Part shown: in pieces, positions 5,613 to 14,300 of the stretch | How positions within the stretch are numbered: the first letter of the stretch is position 1 | Layout of the letters: each line of letters begins with the position of its first letter | Origin: JANOAR01 sp031411235 | Lineage (GTDB): Bacteria; Verrucomicrobiota; Verrucomicrobiia; Verrucomicrobiales; Verrucomicrobiaceae | NCBI GenBank assembly: GCA_031411235.1 | Contig: JANOAR010000068.1 | Location: 1-35,565 of the forward strand | Direction of reading: 5' to 3' | DNA length: 35,565 nucleotides | Position numbers and translations under genes: made by a program | Notes under the pieces: generated by a model | Told to the model about the DNA's origin: nothing | What the model saw: only the letters and a program-made list of their open reading frames with translations | The model's database searches: none

Positions 5613-6857
5613 TTAGGGCTGAAACATTACCTCGGTGCTCACCATCGCGTCGCGTTCATCGGTAAGGGTGATGAACCAAGTATTGGCCTCGGCGGGCGGT
5701 TTTGGGGCGGTGATGGTGGTGCCTACGATGGTGGCGGGGACGGTGATCCATTGGCGCTTGGAGCGCAGGCCAGTCTCGGTGGTGTAGTGGAGTTCGGCTT
5801 TTTTCAAACCAATGGCGGCTTGGTAAATGACTTTGACTTGGTCGCCTTCGATGGCGGGTTTTCCTGGGATGGGCAGAGGTTTGCCGCTGCGACATTTGGA
5901 GTCGATGAAGAGGCCGATTTCTTGCGGTGCCCAGCCGGGTGGATGGCCATGGCGCATGTTCATTTCGATGCGCATCTGCTTCTCGCCGGGCACGGCGTTG
6001 TAGGACTTCATGTAGCTGTCCAGGACGTAGTGGACGTCGTTGGTGCCGTTCACGAATAGGATGGGCACGCGGCAGCACGGGAGGAGGCTGCCAGGGTCGT
6101 AGGCCTTGACCCAGGCGGCTCTGCGGTCGCCGAGAGCGTCGATGCTGGGCTTCTGCACGGACTCGCCTTCATGCAGGAATCCACAGCCATAGACGGGCAC
6201 GGCGGCTTTGAAGCGATCGTCCAACGAGGCGACAAGGCAGGTGGTGTAGCCGCCCCAACTGATACCGGTGACCGCCGTGTTCTCCGCATCGACCTTCGGG
6301 AAGCTGCGCAGCAAGGTGTGAGCGCGCATCACACTCGCGGCGGCGTGGAAGGGCCAGTCGTCGCTCGTGTCGCCGCCGATGCTATCGAACTTCTCCGTGC
6401 TCCCCTGCCCCGGCCCACCGTTGGGCAGGGGTGTGCGCAGTTTGGCATCGGACTGATGGCCGATAGGCGCACCCGTCTTCGCATCGAAGGCCGGATCAGG
6501 CGGACGCGAGCCATTCAAATCCATCGCGATGGCCGCGTAGCCGCGCTTCGCCCAAAGCTGCACCCATTCAGCGAAGGCAGTGCCGCCCCCGCCATGAATG
6601 AGCACCACACCTGGAAAGGTCGCCCCTGCTTTGGCTTCGCCAAGGGTGATGGGTGAGGCGTAAAACGCGAAGACCTCGGTGGCATGGCCTTGGTAGAGTT
6701 CGCCCGCATAGGTGAGCGAATGCACGGGCTGATCCTGCCGCAGCCACTTCATGGTGGGCACGGTGTTTTTGAGCGCATCGAGATTCCACGGGCCGACTTG
6801 CTCGGCAGTGAGCCCAGGGCTAAAGGCAAAAAACAGGCTAAAGATAACAAGCTTCAT
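5613..6857 (-). CDS. Secreted alpha/beta-hydrolase, esterase-like (414 aa)
   Basis: The ATG at 6855-6857 gives a signal peptide (MKLVIFSLFFAFSPGLTA); a GTG at 6878 would add seven residues overlapping the sulfatase end and is less likely. The fold is shown by the oxyanion-hole motif HGGGG (residues 88-92), the nucleophile elbow GISWGG with Ser200, the acid motif NGTND (Asp274) and a late His (His303 or His305 in MRHGH). This layout matches dienelactone-hydrolase and acetylxylan-esterase-like enzymes. A C-terminal ~80-residue beta-rich domain (KVIYQAAIG...ITLTDERD) follows. It starts four bases after the sulfatase stop and abuts the beta-helix gene. Removing acyl groups from a glycan is a reasonable inference. 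Confidence 0.85.
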   Translation of the reverse strand: MKLVIFSLFFAFSPGLTAEQVGPWNLDALKNTVPTMKWLRQDQPVHSLTYAGELYQGHATEVFAFYASPITLGEAKAGATFPGVVLIHGGGGTAFAEWVQLWAKRGYAAIAMDLNGSRPPDPAFDAKTGAPIGHQSDAKLRTPLPNGGPGQGSTEKFDSIGGDTSDDWPFHAAASVMRAHTLLRSFPKVDAENTAVTGISWGGYTTCLVASLDDRFKAAVPVYGCGFLHEGESVQKPSIDALGDRRAAWVKAYDPGSLLPCCRVPILFVNGTNDVHYVLDSYMKSYNAVPGEKQMRIEMNMRHGHPPGWAPQEIGLFIDSKCRSGKPLPIPGKPAIEGDQVKVIYQAAIGLKKAELHYTTETGLRSKRQWITVPATIVGTTITAPKPPAEANTWFITLTDERDAMVSTEVMFQP

Positions 6858-6861
6858 AGGA

Positions 6862-8268
6862 TCATTTGAAGGGGACACGTTTCACTTCCTCGACCACCGG
6901 AACGTCTTTGTTCATGGTATCAAAGACAGCCTTCAGCCGCTTCACTTCGTCGGGGTGAGTGGCGGCGATGTTGTGTTGTTCGCTGGGATCGCTTTGGAGG
7001 TCAAAGAGCTGCATCACTTTGGGCGCATCACCTGTCTGCACGCCAGGATGTTCACTCAACTGCGCTTGTTCGTAGGGCGCGAGAATCGTCACGCCATCGG
7101 GGCCACGCGGGTCAACGTAAGTCTCGCCGGGCTTATAGATGCTGGCTAAGCCGATGCCGGGAGAAAGCACATGCAGCTTCCAGCGGGCATCACGAACACA
7201 AGCAAGCCTGGATGATTTATGGCCAAAGATGCCTTCGTGCGGGCTTTTGGCGTCGCTAGTGAACAGTGGAAAAATATCGAGCCCATCCATCACGCAATCC
7301 TTGGGCGCGGCGATTGCCGCCGCCTTGAGCGACGTCGCAAATAGATCCATCATCACCGCTGGCTGCGCACTCACATGGCCTGCGGGGATATGCCCAGGCC
7401 AACGCGCCATCATCGGCACTCGATAGCCGCCTTCATAAGAACTGCCCTTCATCCCGCGCAAGCCGCCCGTGCTACCGCCAAAGGTCGCGCCGTTATCGCT
7501 GCTGAACATGACCAGCGTGTTCTCATCGAGCCCCAGTTCTTTTAGCTTCGCGAGCACTTGGCCAACGCTCCAGTCGAGTTCCGACACGGCGTCGCCGTAG
7601 AGGCCTGCACCACTCTTTTTGTAGAAGGCATCGGACACGGCGAGCGGCTTGTGCGGCATTGCTTCGGCGAAGTAGAGAAAAAAAGGCTTGGCTTTGTTTT
7701 TCTCGATGAACTGCATGGCGCGTTCGGTGTAGCGCCGCGTCAGCGTGGCCTGCACGACGGGGTATTCCACAACCTGCGTGCCCTCCAACACCTGCACGGG
7801 CCGCATATCATTCGAGTAAGGGATGCCGTAATACTCATCGAAGCCGCGCTCGGTGGGCAAGTAGCCCGGCTTGTGCCCGAGATGCCACTTCCCCACCATG
7901 CCCGTGGCATAACCCGCTGATTTCATCAACTGCGCGAGCGTGAGCTCTGATTTCGGCATGGCCAGCGCATCGGCAGCAGGCCCGCCATCGGGCGCGGGAT
8001 TCTGCGTCATGCCGCAGCGAAAGGGATAACGGCCCGTCATCAACGAGGCTCGTGTCGGGGCACAAAACGAAGCCGGGCAGTTGAACTGTGTTAGCTTCGC
8101 GCCTTGCGCCGCCATTTGATCAAGATGCGGCGTCTTGATCTTTGCATGGCCGTAGCAACCGAGGTCGCCATAGCCGAGGTCATCGGCGAGGATGATGACA
8201 ATGTTCGGAGCGCTGTGGCCCACGGAACATACCGCGAGCACGAAAAAGATGAGGAGCAGAGACTTCAT
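6862..8268 (-). CDS. Secreted sulfatase, formylglycine type S1 (468 aa)
   Basis: The ATG at 8266-8268 starts a signal peptide (MKSLLLIFFVLAVCSVGHS). Sulfatase hallmarks follow in order: metal-binding ILADDLGYGD (Asp29, Asp30), the modification motif CAPTRASLMTGR with Cys69 converted to formylglycine in the family, GKWHLG (Lys127, His129), MPHKPL (His206) and SSDNGATFGG (Asp258, Asn259). The enzyme should hydrolyse sulfate esters outside the cytoplasm, and the length is normal. The substrate cannot be told from the motifs. It is the first gene of a tight operon with the esterase-like and beta-helix proteins, and is divergent from the DUF1552 gene across 173 bp. A formylglycine-generating enzyme is not in the window. 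Confidence 0.93.
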   Translation of the reverse strand: MKSLLLIFFVLAVCSVGHSAPNIVIILADDLGYGDLGCYGHAKIKTPHLDQMAAQGAKLTQFNCPASFCAPTRASLMTGRYPFRCGMTQNPAPDGGPAADALAMPKSELTLAQLMKSAGYATGMVGKWHLGHKPGYLPTERGFDEYYGIPYSNDMRPVQVLEGTQVVEYPVVQATLTRRYTERAMQFIEKNKAKPFFLYFAEAMPHKPLAVSDAFYKKSGAGLYGDAVSELDWSVGQVLAKLKELGLDENTLVMFSSDNGATFGGSTGGLRGMKGSSYEGGYRVPMMARWPGHIPAGHVSAQPAVMMDLFATSLKAAAIAAPKDCVMDGLDIFPLFTSDAKSPHEGIFGHKSSRLACVRDARWKLHVLSPGIGLASIYKPGETYVDPRGPDGVTILAPYEQAQLSEHPGVQTGDAPKVMQLFDLQSDPSEQHNIAATHPDEVKRLKAVFDTMNKDVPVVEEVKRVPFK

Positions 8269-8441
8269 GGGAATAGGCGAGCCCTGTTGAACGCAGGTTT
8301 TGTAAAGAATCTCACAGGAGGCCGTAGTTCTGCATGGCGACACAAACTGTGTTCGATCACCTCCGCAGGACTGCGGGGCGATTCACTCCCTTTTCTGCCA
8401 TCACATTTTCGCAAACGACACCCCTCCTTCCCACCATACCA

Positions 8442-9728
8442 ATGCCCTCTCGCCGCCACTTCCTCCGCTCCAGCACCGCGCTCATCGCGCTGCCAGCACT
8501 CGAATCCATCGGCTTCCGCCGCTTCGCCTCTGCCGCCGCACCCGCCACGCCGCCGAAGCGTCTCGTCTTCCTCGGCTTCGGCTGGGGCATCACTCAGGAG
8601 AGTTGGTATCCCGACATCAAACAACCCGGCACCGACTACACCCTGCCGGACGGCCTCAAACCGCTCGCACGGCATAAGGCCGACTTCACTGTCGTGCAGG
8701 GGCTTTGGAACAAATACTCCAACCTGGGGCACGCGGGCAGCACCATGTGGCTCACCGGTGCGAACCGTTTTGCCGAGCCGGGACAGAGCTTTCACAACAG
8801 CATCTCCGCTGACCAAGTAGCCGCCGCAAAGCTCGGTCTGGACACGCGCTTTGCCTCCATCCAGCTCAATGGCGGCGAGAACGCGGAAACGTCCGGGCAT
8901 GGCCCCGGATTGTCCATGGCATGGGATGTCAGTGGCAAACCCATCGCCGGGCAGAACGGCCCCTTGTCCGCCTATCACCGGCTCTTTTCCAAGGACACCA
9001 CGCCCATCGAGCAACAGAAGGCCATGCTCGCCCAGCGGCGCAGCGTGCTCGACACCGTGCTGGAGAACGCCCGCGACCTGCAACGCGGCCTTGGCAAAAC
9101 CGACACCGCCAAGCTCGACGAATACTTCCAGGGCATCCGCGACATTGAGACACGCCTGAGCAAGGACGAGCAATGGATCGGCGTGTCGCAGCCCAAAACA
9201 ACGCTTACCGAGCCCAAGCCCGGTCTCGCCGGACGCGAGGAAATCAAGTTGATGTACGACATCATCCTCGCCGCCATTCAAACCGACAGCACCCGCGTGC
9301 TCACCTACCGCCAGCCCGTCAGCACGCTGCTCACGAGCATGGACATCAAGGTCGCACCGCACGACATGAGCCACTACCACTCGACCCTCGGTGAAAAGCT
9401 GGATGCCTCGCAGCGTCGCGACGTCGCCCAGAGCGAACTCCTTGCCGGACTCATCGACAAACTCAAAGCCACCCAGGAAGCCGACGGCACCCGTTTGTTC
9501 GACCACACCGCGCTCGCCTACGGCAGCAACATCCGCAGCGAGCACTACCTCGACAACTGCCCCACGCTCCTCACCGGCGGCGGTGCCGGCATCAAGCTCG
9601 GGCACAACCTCGTCGTGTCCAAAGACACCCCGCTCTGCAACGCCTGGCTCACCCTGCTCAACGGCATCGGCATCAACGCCGAACGCCACGGCGACAGCAC
9701 CGGCGTGATCAAGGAACTCATCGCGTAA
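8442..9728 (+). CDS. DUF1552 family secreted protein (428 aa)
   Basis: The ATG at 8442 gives a Tat-like signal (SRRHFLRSSTALIALPAL); an upstream in-frame ATG at 8334 only adds sequence from the divergent promoter region. The body matches DUF1552 as I know it: KRLVFLGFGWGI, a WYPD segment, HNSISADQ, LDEYFQGIRDIETRL, LMYDIILAAIQTDSTRV and HYHSTLG. The family is very common in Planctomycetes and Verrucomicrobia. Its biochemical role is undefined; it is usually found beside DUF1592-type cytochrome-like proteins and is related by pattern to DUF1501-type alkaline-phosphatase-fold proteins. Here the usual partner is missing and the next gene encodes a LamG/DUF1080-like protein 23 bp downstream. Confidence 0.88.
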   Translation: MPSRRHFLRSSTALIALPALESIGFRRFASAAAPATPPKRLVFLGFGWGITQESWYPDIKQPGTDYTLPDGLKPLARHKADFTVVQGLWNKYSNLGHAGSTMWLTGANRFAEPGQSFHNSISADQVAAAKLGLDTRFASIQLNGGENAETSGHGPGLSMAWDVSGKPIAGQNGPLSAYHRLFSKDTTPIEQQKAMLAQRRSVLDTVLENARDLQRGLGKTDTAKLDEYFQGIRDIETRLSKDEQWIGVSQPKTTLTEPKPGLAGREEIKLMYDIILAAIQTDSTRVLTYRQPVSTLLTSMDIKVAPHDMSHYHSTLGEKLDASQRRDVAQSELLAGLIDKLKATQEADGTRLFDHTALAYGSNIRSEHYLDNCPTLLTGGGAGIKLGHNLVVSKDTPLCNAWLTLLNGIGINAERHGDSTGVIKELIA

Positions 9729-9751
9729 CAGCCTACCTTCCTTGTAACCTC

Positions 9752-10480
9752 ATGAATCAAATCATCATCCTCATCGCCCTGCTGCTCGCACCGCTAACCG
9801 CGCTAAAGGCCCAGACCGACCTCACTCACTGGAAAGAAGACTTCTCCGACGAAGCCGCCATCAAGAAGAACTGGTCGAAATATGATAGCCTGCGTCCTGG
9901 TGGGGATAGCCCCCAACGCTTCTGGCAAATGGCGGATGGCGTGATGCGTGGGAGCGCTTTTTGGAAAATTCATCCGGTGGGAATCATGCGCAAAGTCAGC
10001 GGCAAAGACGTGCGTTTGAAATGCCGCATCAAGCTCGACGAGGGAGCCGTCATCTACGCGAACTTCAGCGGCATGAACAATGGCTCGAACACCGTGGATC
10101 CAATGCTTGGCATCCACTTCCGACGGGCAGGACTTAAAATCGGCCCAGCCAGCATCTCGTTCTTTGATGACCACTACGTCCTGCCCGAAGCGGGCACTCC
10201 TTATACGAAGGGCATGGATCTGTCCAAGAGCCAGATGACAGCGCAGAAGATTTCTCTCTCGGTGAATGAGTGGCATGATCTGGTGATCGAGATGCGAGGC
10301 AAGGAACTCACGACCCGGATTGATGGCGGACAAGTCATGACGCATCAGACCCACAGCGGCGAAGAGCCAAAGATGAGCATCAGCCTCTCCGTGGGCAATG
10401 AATCAAAGACAGAGTCCCCAGAAGTGGCAGGCCGCCTAGATGACCTTATGTTCGAGCCCATCGAAGAGGCAAAGAAGTGA
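9752..10480 (+). CDS. Secreted LamG/DUF1080-like protein (242 aa)
   Basis: A clear signal peptide (MNQIIILIALLLAPLTALKA) precedes a jelly-roll-like domain. Features are the opening WKEDFSDE...W, a central HFRRAGLKIG, SVNEWHDLVIEMRGKELTTRIDG, here read as the typical 'W-x-x-h-x-h-x-x-x-G-x-x-h' strand pair, and a closing RLDDLMFEP. This resembles DUF1080/3-keto-disaccharide-hydrolase and concanavalin-like folds. It shows the same overall layout as the protein encoded at 25055-25810. Catalysis is unproven; glycan binding or hydrolysis is a reasonable guess. It lies 23 bp after the DUF1552 gene and is probably co-transcribed. Confidence 0.75.
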   Translation: MNQIIILIALLLAPLTALKAQTDLTHWKEDFSDEAAIKKNWSKYDSLRPGGDSPQRFWQMADGVMRGSAFWKIHPVGIMRKVSGKDVRLKCRIKLDEGAVIYANFSGMNNGSNTVDPMLGIHFRRAGLKIGPASISFFDDHYVLPEAGTPYTKGMDLSKSQMTAQKISLSVNEWHDLVIEMRGKELTTRIDGGQVMTHQTHSGEEPKMSISLSVGNESKTESPEVAGRLDDLMFEPIEEAKK

Positions 10481-10665
10481 GCCTTCGCTCACGACCTATG
10501 TTTTTTTGCGCGTGAAGAGCGCCTGGAAATGCTCTTTCGCGGATAGATCGGCTACCAGCCCGACAGGGTTACATGCGTTCGTTGATGCAATCTAGTTTTC
10601 AATTCACCAACCATATAATAATGAGAATCCTGCAACATACATTGACTAGTAACCTACCTTTCGCC

Positions 10666-11337
10666 ATGAAGCGTGCCCTCATCGCCCTTGGTATTGTCGC
10701 CGCGCTGGCGGTGGCGCTGTGGCTGGGTTTTCAGGCGGGTGATTCGACTCCCGAACCTGCGGGCGGCGCACTCGGCGCGGCCCCCATGAGTCGCACCGCT
10801 GTTGATCCGATGCTTTCTCGTGACGTGCCAAGATCCTCCAGGGTCACGAACGAAGCGCCGGCCCCTGGCGCAGCGATTTCACCCGGTATCATCCCGCCCT
10901 CGCCGGGGGAGCTGATGCCAGTGGCGACACCGCCGTCAGGGCCGGAACTGGTGCATCAGTGGCTGTCGTCTTCGACAGACATTCCGACCATCGCCAACAC
11001 CATGCTCAAGGGGTTTCCATCGTTGGAGGCGAAGGATCATTTGCACGCGGTGGGCAATCTGGTGGCGCTGGTGAGTGATGATCGCTTTGCGGGGTTGAAG
11101 CGGCTGCTGCTCGATCCGAAAACGAGCCTGGAGGCAAAGGAGTTTTTGTTTCGCGATGCGTTGTCGCGCGGTGACTTGGTGAAGCTGCCGCTGCTGCTGG
11201 CGGTGATGCAGCAACGCGATCATCCGTCTGCCAACGAGGCGCATGACGTGTTGAAGCAGCAACTGGGCGCGGACTTCGGGGCGAACTACGGGCAGTGGCA
11301 GGCAAAGATCACCGAGGTGCTGCGCGCGCAGCAGTGA
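10666..11337 (+). CDS. Membrane-anchored hypothetical protein (223 aa)
   Basis: The ATG at 10666 starts MKRALIALGIVAALAVALWLGFQAG, a basic start plus one membrane helix that could be an uncleaved anchor. A Pro/Ala-rich linker follows (about residues 28-100). The C-terminal ~115 residues are helical and soluble (LVHQWLSSSTDIPTIANTML, KEFLFRDALSRGDLVKLPLLL), perhaps a HEAT-like domain. An upstream in-frame ATG at 10573 would place a non-signal-like segment ahead of the anchor, so it is rejected. A TATAAT hexamer at 10614-10619 may be the -10 box, without a good -35. The stop lies five bases from the stop of the giant minus-strand gene. Family not recognised. Confidence 0.65.
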   Translation: MKRALIALGIVAALAVALWLGFQAGDSTPEPAGGALGAAPMSRTAVDPMLSRDVPRSSRVTNEAPAPGAAISPGIIPPSPGELMPVATPPSGPELVHQWLSSSTDIPTIANTMLKGFPSLEAKDHLHAVGNLVALVSDDRFAGLKRLLLDPKTSLEAKEFLFRDALSRGDLVKLPLLLAVMQQRDHPSANEAHDVLKQQLGADFGANYGQWQAKITEVLRAQQ

Positions 11338-11342
11338 GGAGA

Positions 11343-14300
11343 CTACTTGCTCAGCGCTTGCGTGAAGCCGGCGGTCTTGACTAACAAGCCGCTGTGGACG
11401 CTGAGCAAGTTCACGTCGGCGACTTTGACGATGCTGGCTCCGTCGTTGCCAACAAGCGAGGCTCCGTCGCTGCCAATCAGCCCGGCACCGTCGTTCGACA
11501 CGACTCCGGCGCCGTCGTTGCTTACGACCTTCGCGCCGACGGCGGCAATGGTGCCGCCGCCATCGCCGATGAGGTTGCCGCCGCCAACAGGGCGGAGGGT
11601 AGAGCCCCCAGCCCCAACGAGCTTGGCACCACTGGTAGCGACCAGGGTGCTCACGGGCACGGCAGGGCTGCCGTCAGGAACGATGATGCCAGCTGCCGCG
11701 CTGGCGTTCTGCAAATTGCCGCCACCGGCCGCGACGATGTTGCCGCCGCCGCCAGCAACGATGTTGCCACCGCCGCCCGCGACGATGTTGGCACCGGGAT
11801 TCTTCAGGTCGAGAAACAACTGGCCGGCATCGACCATGCCGATGGTGTAGCTCGGCACGTCTTTGAGTTCGACGCCGCCAGCGATGCTGCCGGGCCCACA
11901 AGCGACGCGCATCATCGGATGGTCGAGCAGCAAGCGGAAGCCGTTGGCGTTTACTTTGTCGGGCGGCCCGGCCACCATCATGCGCGCGTTCGGCAGGGGT
12001 ATCGTTGCGACGCCGTTGGTTAAGAGCAGCGCGTCGGCACCGCCGATGGTGATGTGGCAGGACTGTTCGCCGAGCTGGAACGACTGGCCGACGGTGTTCA
12101 TCACGGCGGTGTCCGTGCGCAACTGCATGCCTTCGAGCGAGCGCTGAGTGAGCGAGGCGGAGGTCGCTTCCTCAGTGCCGACTCGCACGGCGACGCTCAG
12201 CGGGCCAGCGGTTCTCGCGAGAGCGTTCTCCACGTCGAAGACGCAGGTGTTGTCGTCAATGCGGTCACCCGTGAAGGACTCGAGCACTCGCACCGTGAGC
12301 GTGGCGACGCCGCCTTCACTCGGGAGAAAGGAGCCGACGTCCCAAGTGACTGTGGTGCCTGCGGGCAGGGCTTTTTTCCAGGTGAACTTGGTCCATGCAC
12401 CGAGCCCAAAAGGTGCGTCGTAAACGCCGTTGGTGGGCTTGTCGGGCTTGGGGAGGGCCGGCATCACATTGCCTAGCTTGCCGCCTAAGTCTGGGGGAAT
12501 GGGCGAAACCGTTCTCAGCGCATTGAAGCTGTAGCGCGTCATGCTGATGCCTTCGCAGCCTGCGGGAATCTTCATGGTAATCTTGCCAGCGCCTAGGGGC
12601 AGGGTTGTCAGGTTGCCCACGAAAATGGTGTAGTTGAAGGTGGTGAAGCGTGTCACCGCGACCGGCGCGCAGCGACCGACGAAGATGCGCGAGTCCTTGG
12701 TGCTATCCACCAGCACGGGCAGCGCGCCGAAGCTACTCACGGCGGCCAGCGGCACGGGTGGCGGCACGGTGGCGGCAGCCACGCCACTGCGTGCGGAGGC
12801 GAAGCGTGCGGAGGCGGTGATCGGCTTCTCATAGCTGCCGGTCATCACCGGTTTGAAGGTCATGGGCGCTTTGGTATAGCCCTTGTTGGGGATGGTGTCG
12901 ATGAGGGCGGCCTTGGTCAAGGCATTGACGGCGACTTGCAGCACCGGCCAAGCGATGCGGTTGCCATCGAGCGGGAAGGTGATGTGCGTGATGCCGGTCG
13001 AGGGACTGGTGGTCACGGTGATGGTGTTCGCCGCACCACCGCCGGGCACGAAGCTTTTGATCACACGGCCCAGCGTGTCGAGCACTTGCGCGACGAGGAT
13101 GCTGTAGCCCTTGGGAATATCGAACTCCATCTTCAAGCCGGACATGGTTAGCCCGGAGGCTCCCGTCACTTCATAGGGAATGGTGATCGTGGTGGCCTCA
13201 TTGTCCTTGGCACTTGAGCGACTTCTCACCGTCTCCAGCGGCATGGTGATTTTTGCGGGCACGGTGATCACGACCTTGACCTGCTTGGGGGAGCCGTTGG
13301 TGGGGAAGCGCAGGTTGTCGGCTTTCAAATGATAGCCGACGAGCGCGGTGAAGCTCAGCCCGTCCTTCACGCCGCTCATGCCACCGGCGAGACTGACGAT
13401 GATGGAGCCCGGCTTGCTCGTAGTCTGCACTTGGTAGCTGATGAAACCAGCGGTGGTTCCCGGAACATTGCCCGCGAACAAATCCATGCTGCGCACGACT
13501 GCGGCGGTGAAGCCATCGAACTTGCCGTTGCCATTGGTGTCGGTGTAGCCCTCGCCTGCATCGGCGAAGCCGTTGCCGTTGGTGTCGGTGATGGTGTCGG
13601 TCTGCACCAGCAACTTGCCGGTCGAGTCGTAGAAGCGGCAGCGGTTGAAGTCGTTGTTCGACATCGGATTGCCATCGCGCAGGAGGCGGCCTTGGAAGGC
13701 CATGCCGGTGGGCACATAATCGCGGATGACGACGGTGCGTGCGTAACCGATGCCTCGGTTGTCGAAGTTCAGCGCATACCTGCCGATGCCGTCGGTGGTC
13801 ACAGCAATGTCGTTGACCAAGTAGTCCACGGTCTCGCCGCCTTCTTCCTGGCGGCCATCGCCGTCGAAGGTTTTTAACAACGATATGTTCGGGGCGTCGA
13901 GCGGTGTGTCGGCGCTCAACTGCGTGTGGCGCGCAGTGTTGCTGGCGAGGAGGTAGAGCGACGCTGCCGTCTGTGAAGATCCGAGTGTCGCACCGAGCGT
14001 CGGTGTCTGGGCAAACAGGCGCGCCCCGGCCTTGTTGTTGCCGACGAAGTTGTAGCTGAAGTTCGACAGCTCCATGGTGTGCAAGATGCCGCCCGTGTAG
14101 TAATCCGTGGGCACGTCCTGCTGCACTTGCACGTCGAACTTGATCTCACGCACGACGCGACCGGGCACAGTGCCGAGATTCCAAGTGAGCGTGTTGAGCA
14201 CGTCGAGGCTGATGGGCGATGATGTCGGGGTGAGCATGTCTTTGAGCAAACCAGGGAACTGATTGAAGTGGCCGGTGCCACCGATGCCCGAGTCTGCGCC

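Noticed and set aside
8265..9689. Long open frame (474 codons) on minus opposite the DUF1552 gene
   Set aside because: It is a shadow caused by high GC and codon bias of the DUF1552 gene; its translation is low-complexity Gly/Val/Glu with no motifs.
10582..10619. Full promoter TTGATG ... TATAAT before the 10666 gene
   Set aside because: The spacing is 26 bp, far from the 16-18 bp expected; only the TATAAT hexamer is notable.
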